A stretch of DNA of 64,000 bases, taken from NCBI RefSeq assembly GCF_030450125.1, contig NZ_CP123923.1:5704001-5768000 (forward strand), read 5' to 3'. The position numbers and the translations under genes are program-made. Shown here one piece after another: positions 18,799-26,821 of this stretch. Under the pieces are notes generated by a model. The model searched no databases. It worked only from the letters and a program-made list of their open reading frames with translations, and was not told where the DNA came from. The DNA comes from Streptomyces sp. WP-1 (lineage in GTDB: Bacteria > Actinomycetota > Actinomycetes > Streptomycetales > Streptomycetaceae). Numbering within the stretch: position 1 is the first letter of the stretch; the number at the start of each line of letters is the position of its first letter.

Positions 18799-19596
18799 TC
18801 AGCGTCCGAGGGCCAGCACCACGAGGGACGCCGTCGCGGCCGTCTCGGCGAGCGCGCCGAACACGTCCCCGGTCACCCCGCCGAAGCGGCGCACACAGCG
18901 GCGCAGCAGCAGTTCGGCGGTGGCGAGCGCGAACAGCACGGCGGCGGCGGCGCGCAGGGCGCCGTACGGGCCGGACCCGGCGCCCCAGGCGGCCGCGCCC
19001 CCGGCGCACAGCACGGTGAGGGCGAGCGCGCCCGGCACCGGCACCACCCCGGCGACGGCCGCCCCGAGCCCCTCGGGCCGCGCGGCCGGCACCCCGGTGC
19101 GGGCGGCCAGGGTGAGCGCGAGCCGGGCGGTCACCGCGGAGATCACCGCCGCCGCGGCGCCGCGCGCCCACGAGTCGTCGTACGACTGCGCCAGCACCGC
19201 CACCTGGGCCAGCAGCGCCAGGACGAGGGTGAGCACCCCGAACGGGCCGATGTCCGACCGCTTCATGATGGTCAGCGCCTCCTCGGCGGGTTTGCCGCTG
19301 CCCAGCCCGTCGGCGGTGTCGGCGAGCCCGTCCAGATGCAGTCCGCGGGTGAGGACGGCGGGTACGGCGACCGAACCGACGGCGGCGAGCAGCGGGCCCG
19401 CGCCCAGCAGGAGCAGGAGCAGCGCGAGGGCGACCGAGAAGGCGCCGGCGGCCAGGCCCACCAGGGCGGCGGCGAGCATGCCCGACCGCGCGGCCCCGCG
19501 GTCCCAGCGGTGCACCCGTACGGGCAGCACGGTGAGCGTGCCGAAGGCGAACCGGAGACCGTCGAGGGGGGAGGGCCGGGGCGAGGACATGCGCAT
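18799..19596 (-). CDS. cobS: Adenosylcobinamide-GDP ribazoletransferase (cobalamin synthase)
   Basis: A 265-aa polytopic membrane enzyme that joins adenosylcobinamide-GDP to alpha-ribazole (5'-phosphate) in the last steps of cobalamin assembly. The family motif GLHLDGLADTADGLGSG with its metal-binding aspartates is intact near residue 90, followed by IMKRSDIGPFGVL. Six to seven hydrophobic helices follow. Starts MRMSSPRP or MSSPRP are both possible. Its partner genes cobT and cobU are on the same strand at 23.3-26.3 kb, so this region supplies the whole nucleotide-loop branch. No cobalamin riboswitch was found upstream (only 64 bases before the divergent gene). Confidence 0.93.
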   Translation of the reverse strand: MRMSSPRPSPLDGLRFAFGTLTVLPVRVHRWDRGAARSGMLAAALVGLAAGAFSVALALLLLLLGAGPLLAAVGSVAVPAVLTRGLHLDGLADTADGLGSGKPAEEALTIMKRSDIGPFGVLTLVLALLAQVAVLAQSYDDSWARGAAAAVISAVTARLALTLAARTGVPAARPEGLGAAVAGVVPVPGALALTVLCAGGAAAWGAGSGPYGALRAAAAVLFALATAELLLRRCVRRFGGVTGDVFGALAETAATASLVVLALGR

Positions 19597-19660
19597 CGGC
19601 GCAGGTTATCCGGCGCTCCGGGGCCCGCCGCCGGCCGGGCGGCGGGGATAAAGTGCGCAC

Positions 19661-20428
19661 ATGGGGCACTGGTGGGTGCGGAACATCGTCGAGCCGGGCA
19701 AGCTTCCGCTGCTGCTCGCCCTCACCGCCTTCGTACTGACGTTCGCCATCACGCGGGTGATCACCCGTCTGATCCGGGCCGGCAGGGGCCCGTTCCGCAA
19801 TGTCAGCGCGGGCGGACTGCACATCCACCATGTCGTGCCCGGGGTCGTGCTCACCGTCGTCGGCGGCTTCGGCGCGATCGCCAGCGACCGGCACGGCACC
19901 GGCGGGGCACTGGCCGCCGTGGTGTTCGGGATCGGCGTGGGCCTGGTCCTGGACGAGTTCGCGCTGATCCTGCATCTCCAGGACGTCTACTGGACCGAGG
20001 AGGGCCGCCAGAGCGTCGAGGCCGTGGTGCTCACCGCCGCCTTGGTGGGGCTGCTGCTCGCCGGGTTCGCGCCGTTCGGCGTCAACGACCTGACCCAGGA
20101 GGAAGTCGCCGACCGCGGCACCGTCATCGCCAACGTCGCCGCCAACTTCGCGCTCTCCCTGGTCGCCCTGAGCAAGGGCAAGACCCGCACCGCGGTGTTC
20201 GGCGCGATCGTGCCGCTGGTCGCGCTGGTCGGCGCGCTCCGCCTGGCCCGCCCCGACTCGCTCTGGGCCCGCCGCTTCTACGGCCGCCGCCCCCGCACCC
20301 GCGCGCGGGCCACCCTGCGCGCCTACCGCCACGACCGCCGCTGGACCCCGCGCGGCCGCGCCCTTCAGGACTGGATCGGCGGCAGACCCGACCCGGACCC
20401 GGCCAGGCTGCCCGGCGGGCGCCGCTGA
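19661..20428 (+). CDS. Conserved integral membrane protein with HIHH motif
   Basis: A 255-aa membrane protein with about six hydrophobic segments (for example LPLLLALTAFVLTFAITRVI at ~16-35). Between the first two lies a histidine cluster, GGLHIHHVVPG, and later a charged LDEFALILHLQDVYW stretch inside or near the membrane, both well suited to metal or quinone contacts. I do not recognise a functional family. The C-terminal ~60 residues are Arg-rich and hydrophilic. It is divergent from cobS, and its last 64 bases overlap the antisense end of the rhomboid-like gene. Confidence 0.72.
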   Translation: MGHWWVRNIVEPGKLPLLLALTAFVLTFAITRVITRLIRAGRGPFRNVSAGGLHIHHVVPGVVLTVVGGFGAIASDRHGTGGALAAVVFGIGVGLVLDEFALILHLQDVYWTEEGRQSVEAVVLTAALVGLLLAGFAPFGVNDLTQEEVADRGTVIANVAANFALSLVALSKGKTRTAVFGAIVPLVALVGALRLARPDSLWARRFYGRRPRTRARATLRAYRHDRRWTPRGRALQDWIGGRPDPDPARLPGGRR

Positions 20429-21102
20429 AGCAGGCGGCCGGGGCGGTGCCGTACCGCCACCGCCAGGCACAGCGAGCCCACCGCCATCAGCGCGGCCAGA
20501 TGCTCCTTGCCCGCCAGGTTCTCCTTGAGCAGCACCTCCGCGACCATCGCCACGGTCACCGCGCCCGCCGTGGCGTACGCGCCGTGCCGCCAGGCCACGA
20601 ACACCGCGAGACCCACCACGGCGGCCGACGGGCCGGTGTCCACCACCTGCGCGTCCGTCCACGGCAGCCCGAAGGGGGCGTGCGCGCCGAGGGTGATGCC
20701 GAGGCGCGCGTACAGCGTCCCGGCGAGCGTGGCGAGATACGCGATGACGAGCGTGCGCCACCAGCCCAGGCACAGCTCGGCGATCCCGAACACCAGCAGG
20801 ATCTGCGCCAGCGCGCCCCACACCGGCAGGTCCAGCGCGGGCACGAACAGCGACAGGGGAGTGCGCAGCAGCGCCAGCCACAGGGGGTCCTCGGCCCGGA
20901 CCGCGCCGAGGCTCTGCACCACCCGAAAGCCCCACGGCCGGTTCTGCGCGAACTGGAGCAGCGCGGTCAGCAGCACCGCCGCGGCGGTCATCGGCAGCGC
21001 GGTCATCGGCATCGCCCACGGACGCGGTCCCCGCAGGGGCCCGCGCACGGTGCCGTACAGCGGTCCCCACTCGGTGCGGGCCCAGCGAGTGAGCGATCCC
21101 AT
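20365..21102 (-). CDS. Rhomboid-like integral membrane protein
   Basis: A 245-aa membrane protein with roughly six transmembrane segments. It resembles actinobacterial rhomboid-like proteins: a Ser in TGPSAAVVGLAVF could correspond to the rhomboid GxSx serine and the His in AGKEHLAALMAVG to the second catalytic residue. That would make it an intramembrane protease, but the match is loose and proteolysis is inferred. It lies 24 bases downstream of the DUF2156 gene on the same strand, so the two are likely co-transcribed. Its 3' end overlaps the convergent membrane gene by 64 bases. Confidence 0.7.
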   Translation of the reverse strand: MGSLTRWARTEWGPLYGTVRGPLRGPRPWAMPMTALPMTAAAVLLTALLQFAQNRPWGFRVVQSLGAVRAEDPLWLALLRTPLSLFVPALDLPVWGALAQILLVFGIAELCLGWWRTLVIAYLATLAGTLYARLGITLGAHAPFGLPWTDAQVVDTGPSAAVVGLAVFVAWRHGAYATAGAVTVAMVAEVLLKENLAGKEHLAALMAVGSLCLAVAVRHRPGRLLQRRPPGSLAGSGSGLPPIQS

Positions 21103-21126
21103 GTGAACTTCCCTACCCCGGTACGG

Positions 21127-22941
21127 TCATCGGCGCGCCCCGAGCCGTCCCCGGTGCAGCCACTTGGGCAGTCCCGGCGCCTCCAGGAAGCCCTCCGCGC
21201 GGGCCGAGGCGAGGCCGATGCGCGGCAGGTCCGCGCTCTTCTCGAAGAGCAGGAACCGCGGCTCCCAGATGGGCCGGTACTTGGCGTTGGCGCGGTACAG
21301 CGACTCGATCTGCCACCAGCGCGAGAAGAAGCTGAGCAGCGAGCGCCACAGCCGCAGCACCGGTCCGGCGCCGAGCCGCGCGCCACGTTCGAAGACCGAG
21401 CGGAACATCGCGAAGTTCAGCGATACCTGTGTGATCCCGATCTCCCCGGCGCGCCGCAGCAGTTCGATGACCATGAACTCCATCAGCCCGTTCTCGGCGT
21501 CGCGGTCGCGCCGCATCAGATCCAGCGACAGCCCGCTCGGGCCCCAGGGCACGAAGGACAGCAGCGCGCGCGGCCGGCCCTCGGCGTCCGTGCACTCCAG
21601 CATCACGCACCGGCCGTCCGCCGGGTCCCCGAGCCGCCCCAGCGCCATGCTGAACCCGCGCTCGGTCGCCCCGTCCCGCCAGTCGTCCGCGCGCTCGACC
21701 AGCACCGCCATCTCGGCCGCCGGGATGTCCTCGTGACGCCGGACCCGCACCTCGTACCCGGCCCGCCGCACCCGGTTGTACGCCTGCCGAACGGTGCGCA
21801 TCGCCCGCCCCTCCAGGGTGAAGTCGGCGACCTCCACGAGCGCCTCGTCCCCCAGCTCCAGGGCGTCCAGGCCGTACCGGCGGTAGACGGTGCCCGCCTC
21901 CTCGCCCGCCCCCATCACCGCCGGGATCCAGCCGTGCGCCCGCGCCTGCGCCAGCCACGGCACGATCGCGCCCGGCCAAGCCTCGGGATCGCCGAGCGGG
22001 TCCCCGGAGGCCAGGCTCACCCCGCCGACCACGCGATAGGCGACGGCCGCCTTGCCGGTCGGCGACCACACCACGCTCTTCTCCCGGCGCAGCGCGAAGT
22101 AGCCGAGCGAGTCCCGCTCGCCGTGCCGCTCCAGCAGCGCCCGCAGCCGCGCCTCGTCGTCGGCGGTGAGCGGGTCGACGGCGCGCCGGGAGCGGAAGGC
22201 GGCGTAGAACACGGCGAGCACCAGGGCCGTGCTGAGCACGTTGACGACGACATTGGCCCAGGTGGGCGGGGCGATGCCGGGGAAGTGGCGCTCGTCGGCG
22301 GAGACCGAGACCAGGCGCAGGGTGCCGTAGTGCCAGCGCTCCCGGAACGTCGAACGGGCCGCGTCCGGTGCCTGGTTGGTGACCGTCACCAGCAGCCCGG
22401 CCAGCAGGCTGGCGGCCAGCCCGCCGCCGACGGCGACGGTGGCCGCGAGCCGGGGGTTGGCGCGGTCGCCCTTCGCGTAGAACTCCCGCCGCCCCACCAG
22501 CAGCGCCGCGACGAACGCGGCCGTCAGCACCAGCGACACCCAGTTCTGCGCGTACCGGTGGATCTCCGGGAACGCCATGGCGAACGCGAACAGCGCGAGG
22601 AAGACGCCGCTGAGCACGAGGTTGAGGATCCACGCCGCGCGCTTGCGGCGCCGCATCGTGATCGCCAGGAACGCGGTGAACACACCGGAGGCGAAGCCGG
22701 CGGTCAGCAGGTACGGCGTGAAGAAGTCGTCCTGGTTGTGCCGGCGCACGTCCTGGTACAGCGAGACCCACACCGCGGTGAGGAAGTTGATGAACGCGAC
22801 GACCCGCAGGTACCAGACGGCGCAAGCGGCGGCCTTGGAGGCCACCCCGCCCGACCGCCGCCCGGCCGCACCCGACCGCTCCACTTCGACCGACCGCCCC
22901 GCCTCGACGCGCGGCGGGGCGGCAATTCGGGCATCTCCCAT
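21127..22941 (-). CDS. DUF2156 / phosphatidylglycerol lysyltransferase-like membrane protein
   Basis: A 604-aa protein with an N-terminal membrane region of about five to six helices (residues ~38-255) and a C-terminal soluble DUF2156 domain with tandem GNAT-like folds (residues ~270-600), as in the aminoacyl-phosphatidylglycerol synthases MprF and LysX. Landmarks are LGYFALRREKSVVWSPTGKA, then GVSLASGDPLGDPEAWP, then LDLMRRDRDAENGLMEFMVI and the terminal WQIESLYRANAKYRPIWEPR. The family transfers an amino acid from charged tRNA to phosphatidylglycerol, lowering envelope negative charge. No lysyl-tRNA synthetase module is fused here. ATG at 22941 precedes a short hydrophilic lead. Confidence 0.83.
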   Translation of the reverse strand: MGDARIAAPPRVEAGRSVEVERSGAAGRRSGGVASKAAACAVWYLRVVAFINFLTAVWVSLYQDVRRHNQDDFFTPYLLTAGFASGVFTAFLAITMRRRKRAAWILNLVLSGVFLALFAFAMAFPEIHRYAQNWVSLVLTAAFVAALLVGRREFYAKGDRANPRLAATVAVGGGLAASLLAGLLVTVTNQAPDAARSTFRERWHYGTLRLVSVSADERHFPGIAPPTWANVVVNVLSTALVLAVFYAAFRSRRAVDPLTADDEARLRALLERHGERDSLGYFALRREKSVVWSPTGKAAVAYRVVGGVSLASGDPLGDPEAWPGAIVPWLAQARAHGWIPAVMGAGEEAGTVYRRYGLDALELGDEALVEVADFTLEGRAMRTVRQAYNRVRRAGYEVRVRRHEDIPAAEMAVLVERADDWRDGATERGFSMALGRLGDPADGRCVMLECTDAEGRPRALLSFVPWGPSGLSLDLMRRDRDAENGLMEFMVIELLRRAGEIGITQVSLNFAMFRSVFERGARLGAGPVLRLWRSLLSFFSRWWQIESLYRANAKYRPIWEPRFLLFEKSADLPRIGLASARAEGFLEAPGLPKWLHRGRLGARR

Positions 22942-23249
22942 GGAGAGGGATCATATGGGCGCCGCCCGGAGGTACGGCTCTTATCGGGCCGGGGTGCGCA
23001 TGGGTCTCACCGGCACGGCGTCGCCCGGCGGCGACATGGCCCGGCGGCGGCGTGGGCCGGCCGCGGTGGCGGTCGATCCCCGGGGGCGGCCGGTCCGCTG
23101 CGGTGGTCGGTCGCGGCGCCGCTTGTGTTTCTTTCCGCCGCGACGGCGCTCGGCCGGGACGGCGCTCGGCCGGGACGGCGCTCGGCCGGGACGGCGCTCG
23201 GCCGCGACGGCGCGGCCCGGCGGTGCCGAACCGGCCGCCACGCCACCGG
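22942..23249. repeat. 17-base tandem repeat, four-plus copies, in a gene-free gap
   Basis: Between the DUF2156 start and the cobT stop no gene is visible. From about 23141 to 23210 the unit GGACGGCGCTCGGCCGG repeats head to tail four times with partial copies at both ends. A single related unit occurs at about 2668 in this window. Confidence 0.75.
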
Positions 23250-24374
23250 CTACTCCGACTCCGGCTCCGGTTCCTTCTCGGTCTCCGGCTCCAGTTCCTT
23301 CTCGGGCTCCAGCTCCGGCTCGGGCTCCGGATCCCGCTCCGGCATCTCCGCGGCCAGCGCCGCCGCGGCCTGCACCAGCGGGAGCGCCAGCAGCGCGCCC
23401 ATGCCCTCGCCGACCTTCACGCCCTGCTGGAGCAGCGGCTCCAGGGCCATCCGGTCCAACGCCTTCGCCTGCCCCGGCTCACCGCTGTCGTGCGCCGCCA
23501 GCCACCAGTCCGGCGCCCGGAACGCGACCCGCTGCGCGACCAGCGCGCACGCCGCGCTCACCACGCCGTCCAGGATCACCGGCAGCTTGCGCACCGCGCA
23601 CTGGAGCAGGAACCCGGTCATCGCCGCGAGGTCCGCCCCGCCGACCGCGGCCAGCAGCTGCGCCTGGTCGCCGAGCACCGGCCGCGCCCGGCGCAGCGCG
23701 TCCCGGATCGCCGCGCACTTGCGCATCCAGGTGAGGTCGTCGATCGCGACGCCGCCCCGCCCGGTCACCACCGACGCGTCGGTCCCGCACAGCGCCGCGA
23801 TCAGCACCGCCGCCGCGGTGGTGCCGCCCACGCTGATGTCGCCGAGCACCACCAGGTCCGTACCGGAGTCGGCCTCCTCGTCGGCGACGGCGACACCGGC
23901 CCGCAGCGCGGCGTCCACCTCCTCCTCGGTGAGCGCGTCCTCGACGTCGATACGACCGCTGCCGCGCCGCACCCGGTGCCGCCCGACGTCCTCGGGGAGG
24001 TCGCCCGGGTCGCAGTCCAGGGACATGTCCACGACCCGGACCGGCACCTGGAGCCGGCGCGCGAGCACCGCGGCGGGGCTCACGCCCTCCAGCACGTCCC
24101 GCACCAGCTCCCGCGCGCCGCCCGCGGGCCGCGCCGAGATGTCCAGTCCGGCGATGCCGTGGTCGCCGGCGAAGAGGATCAGCCGGGGCCGTTCGACGGT
24201 CCGTACCGGTACGGCGCTCTGCGCGGCGGTCAGCCACTCGCCCAGCTCGTCCAGGCGCCCCAGCGCCCCGGGCGGCACGATCTGGCGCTCCCGCCGGGCC
24301 TCGGCGTCACGGCGCACGCCCCCGTCCGGGCGCTCGATCAGATCGGTGAAGTCGTCCAGATCAATCCTGCTCAT
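23250..24374 (-). CDS. cobT: Nicotinate-nucleotide-dimethylbenzimidazole phosphoribosyltransferase with acidic tail
   Basis: A 374-aa enzyme that makes alpha-ribazole phosphate from dimethylbenzimidazole and nicotinate mononucleotide for the lower ligand of cobalamin. Motifs: PPGALGRLDELGEWL near the N-terminus, LILFAGDHGIAG, VLGDISVGGTTAAAVLIAAL, VTGRGGVAID, and a C-terminal EPLLQQGVKVGEGMGALLAL containing the catalytic-base glutamate region. After residue ~345 comes an unusual tail of about 25 residues that is almost only Glu and Pro. The frame extends to 24530, but ATG 24374 (MSRIDLDDF) is the family start. It shares the 136-base upstream region with the divergent methyltransferase. Confidence 0.93.
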   Translation of the reverse strand: MSRIDLDDFTDLIERPDGGVRRDAEARRERQIVPPGALGRLDELGEWLTAAQSAVPVRTVERPRLILFAGDHGIAGLDISARPAGGARELVRDVLEGVSPAAVLARRLQVPVRVVDMSLDCDPGDLPEDVGRHRVRRGSGRIDVEDALTEEEVDAALRAGVAVADEEADSGTDLVVLGDISVGGTTAAAVLIAALCGTDASVVTGRGGVAIDDLTWMRKCAAIRDALRRARPVLGDQAQLLAAVGGADLAAMTGFLLQCAVRKLPVILDGVVSAACALVAQRVAFRAPDWWLAAHDSGEPGQAKALDRMALEPLLQQGVKVGEGMGALLALPLVQAAAALAAEMPERDPEPEPELEPEKELEPETEKEPEPESE

Positions 24375-24510
24375 TCGCCGAACAGTACCGCCAGCGGGCG
24401 AACGGTTCCGCGCCACATCGCCACCACGACCCGGCGATGTCATTGCGTCCAAGATCGGCATCCCATACGTTCCGTTTTGCCGCGAAATGTCGCACAGGGA
24501 GCCGCCGTCC

Positions 24511-25029
24511 ATGCCGACCTCGCCCCGCACACCGCAACCCCTCCTCCGACGCAGCTACTACGAACACCGCTTGGCCCTGATCCGGCACCGCCTCACCGCC
24601 CGCGCGCTGTCGTCGCTCCCCGAACCGGAGAGCTGGCTGGACGTGGGCACGGGGTACGGCCACTTCCCGGAGGCGGCGAAGCGCGTCTTCCCCTACACGA
24701 GCTTCGACGGCGTCGACCCGACGGACCGCGTGGAGCGGGCGCTGGCGCGGGAGCGGGTGGAGGAGGCGTACCGGGGCCGGCTGACCGACGTGGCACCGCG
24801 TCTGCGCGCCCGCTACGACGTGGTGAGCATCTTCGGGCCGCCGAGGCAGACCCCGGACGCCGAACTCGGCGCGGCGGTCACGGTGCTGCGCCCCGGGGGC
24901 CACATCGTCCTGGGCGCCTACTGGTCACCGGCCGACCTGGAGGCCCTGGCCTGCGCCGTCCTCCCCGGCACCTTTCCGATCCCGTTCCTCCACCAGCACC
25001 GGTTCGTGGCCCGCAAAGCCGTCGCCTGA
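24511..25029 (+). CDS. Class I SAM-dependent methyltransferase-like protein
   Basis: A 172-aa protein with a class I methyltransferase core: WLDVGTGYGHFPEAAKRVFP is motif I, FDGVDPTDRVE the acidic strand 2, and YDVVSIFGPPRQTP then TVLRPGGHIVLGAYW the later strands. It is short for the class, lacking a separate substrate cap. ATG 24511 has AGGGA 11 bases upstream; an in-frame ATG at 24487 is the alternative. It sits between cobT (divergent) and cobU (convergent), but nothing ties it to cobalamin synthesis. Confidence 0.72.
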   Translation: MPTSPRTPQPLLRRSYYEHRLALIRHRLTARALSSLPEPESWLDVGTGYGHFPEAAKRVFPYTSFDGVDPTDRVERALARERVEEAYRGRLTDVAPRLRARYDVVSIFGPPRQTPDAELGAAVTVLRPGGHIVLGAYWSPADLEALACAVLPGTFPIPFLHQHRFVARKAVA

Positions 25030-25080
25030 CCGCGGGCCCGCCGCGGCGCGCCGCGCAGTTCCCCGCGCCCCGCACGGGGC

Positions 25081-26283
25081 TTACCCCCGCAACACCATCG
25101 CCTGCCCCGCCACGATCAGCAGCACCTGCTCGCACTCCGCCGCGAACGCCGCGTTCAGCCGCCCGAGTTCGTCCCGGTACCGCCGTCCCGACGCGGTCGC
25201 GGGGACGATCCCCGAGCCCACCTCGTTCGACACGGCCACCACCGTCCGCCGCGCACACCGCACCGCCTCCGTCAACTCCCGTACCCGCTCCCGCAACGCC
25301 TTCTCGCCCCCGCCCGCCCACTCCGCGTCGTCCCACGCCCCCACCTCGTCCATCACGTCCGTCAGCCACAGCGACAGACAGTCGATCAGCACCGGCGGCC
25401 CGTCCTCCGCGAGCACCGGCACCAGGTCCGTCGTCTCGGACGTACGCCATGAACCCGGCCGCCGCTCCCGATGCGCCGCCACCCGCGCCGCCCACTCCGT
25501 GTCGCCGCCCCGCGTCCCGCCGGTCGCGACGTACAGCACCTCGGGGAAGGACTCCAACCGCCGCTCCGCCTCGACCGACTTGCCGGAGCGCGCCCCGCCG
25601 AGCACCAGCGTGCGCCGGGGCACATCGGGCACCTCCTCGTACGCGCCGACCACCAGCGTCGTACCGTCGGGCACCGCCCGCGCCCCCGCCGCCGCGAGCC
25701 GGCGCCGCAGCTCAGTGCCGGGCGGCACATCGTGGTCGAGATGGACCGCGAGCACATCCGTCGTCGGCCCCACCGAACCGACCGCCCGCAGCCGGGCCAG
25801 CGCGTCCGGCCGGCCGACGACATCCGCGAGGACCATGTCGTACGACTCCGCCGTCGCCGTCTCCAGACCCGCCGGCGCCCCGCCCGGCGGCAGATACAGC
25901 AGCCGCTGCCCGTCCGGACCGGTCACCGCGTACCCGGTGCCGCCCGCGTCCATCGCCACCGCCCGCACCCGATGTCCCGTCAGCAGCGTCAGCTCCCGCC
26001 CGTCCGGCACCCGTACCGGATGCGGCAGCCCGGCCGGCACCTCCACCGGGGGACCGTCGTGCGGGTGGGACAGCACCACCTGGCGCACCCCGCCCAGCGA
26101 GTGCCCGGCCCGCGCCGCCGCGAAGGCCGCGCCCGGGGTGAGGTCGAGCAGCAGCGCGCCGTCCACCAGCAGCGCGGTGGCCGCCCGCGCGTGCGGACCC
26201 AGCGCCGTCGCGCACGCGGCACAGGGGCAGTCGGGGCGGGGCAGGCCGGCGGGGGCACCGGTACCGAGCAGAGTCACTTCCAC
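25081..26283 (-). CDS. cobU: Fusion: metallo-beta-lactamase-like domain + adenosylcobinamide kinase/guanylyltransferase
   Basis: A 400-aa two-domain protein. Residues ~1-225 resemble a metallo-beta-lactamase-fold domain (VEVTLLGTGAPAGLPRPDCP, with VVLSHPHDGPP and a late VHLDHDVPPG), but the canonical HxHxDH metal motif is incomplete (SHPHDG). Residues ~230-400 are CobU/CobP: P-loop TLVLGGARSGKSVEAE, then YVATGGTRGGDTEW, the guanylylated-histidine region AAHRERRPGSWRTSE, and VLIDCLSLWLTD. CobU phosphorylates adenosylcobinamide and adds GMP. GTG at 26283 opens the family N-terminus; the frame upstream is not family-like. Confidence 0.9.
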   Translation of the reverse strand: MEVTLLGTGAPAGLPRPDCPCAACATALGPHARAATALLVDGALLLDLTPGAAFAAARAGHSLGGVRQVVLSHPHDGPPVEVPAGLPHPVRVPDGRELTLLTGHRVRAVAMDAGGTGYAVTGPDGQRLLYLPPGGAPAGLETATAESYDMVLADVVGRPDALARLRAVGSVGPTTDVLAVHLDHDVPPGTELRRRLAAAGARAVPDGTTLVVGAYEEVPDVPRRTLVLGGARSGKSVEAERRLESFPEVLYVATGGTRGGDTEWAARVAAHRERRPGSWRTSETTDLVPVLAEDGPPVLIDCLSLWLTDVMDEVGAWDDAEWAGGGEKALRERVRELTEAVRCARRTVVAVSNEVGSGIVPATASGRRYRDELGRLNAAFAAECEQVLLIVAGQAMVLRG

Positions 26284-26363
26284 GGAACGATTTTCGCCTG
26301 TCCGATCGGGTATTGCGCTTCCGTCTACTCTTCCAGCAGGTGTCGGATTATTAGGAGGCCCAC

Positions 26364-26576
26364 ATGACGGCATGGACGTGGCGGTTCGAGAAGGCCGACG
26401 GGACGGAGGTCCAGCCGGCGGTCCAGCCCGAGGAGTTCACCACCCAGGGGGACGCCGAGTCCTGGGTGGGGGAGCACTGGCGGGCGCTGCTGGAGGGCGG
26501 CGCGGACCAGGTGCGGCTGTTCGAGGAGACCACCGAGATCTACGGCCCGATGAACCTGCGCGCCGACGCCTCCTGA
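26364..26576 (+). CDS. Conserved 70-aa hypothetical protein
   Basis: A small acidic protein starting MTAWTWRFEKADGTEV and ending YGPMNLRADAS, with Trp residues at regular intervals (SWVGEHWRAL). A good ribosome binding site (AGGAGG, at about 26353-26358) lies before ATG 26364. It is divergent from cobU with 80 bases between. The pattern of charged and aromatic residues suggests a small folded cytoplasmic protein; I know of no assigned function. Confidence 0.75.
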   Translation: MTAWTWRFEKADGTEVQPAVQPEEFTTQGDAESWVGEHWRALLEGGADQVRLFEETTEIYGPMNLRADAS

Positions 26577-26699
26577 CCCCGCGGTCGCGGTGAGGAGGGG
26601 CGCACCACTCCCGAGGCCCGAGCACTCGGAGGCTGGGGTACTCGCAGGCCCGGGTACCCGGAGGCCCCGGTGCCCGGAAGGCCGTACGGCCGGGAAGGT

Positions 26700-26816
26700 C
26701 GCCCCCCTCCTCACCCGCCCCCCTCCTCACCCGCCCCCCTCCTCACCCGCACCCCTCCTCACCCGCACCCCACCTCACCCGCACCCCACCTCGCCCACAT
26801 CCCTCCTCATCCGCGC
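26700..26816. repeat. 16-base tandem repeat CCTCCTCACCCGC-CCC
   Basis: About seven head-to-tail copies of a ~16-base unit containing CCTCCTCACCCGC fill the gap between the 70-aa gene and the HtrA-like gene. The later copies drift to CCACCTCACCCGCA and CCTCCTCATCCGC. The preceding 26618-26690 is also made of imperfect CCCGG-AGGC repeats. No gene is present. Confidence 0.8.
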
Positions 26817-26821
26817 CGCCC

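Noticed and set aside
19597..19660. Cobalamin riboswitch before cobS (also looked for before cobT and cobU)
   Set aside because: The gaps upstream of cobS, cobT and cobU are 64, 136 and 80 bases; none is long enough for a full B12 riboswitch and none shows the conserved core.
18664..25029. A single 2121-codon plus-strand frame
   Set aside because: Only its last ~172 codons (from 24511) match a real protein; the rest is antisense to cobS, the rhomboid-like, DUF2156 and cobT genes.
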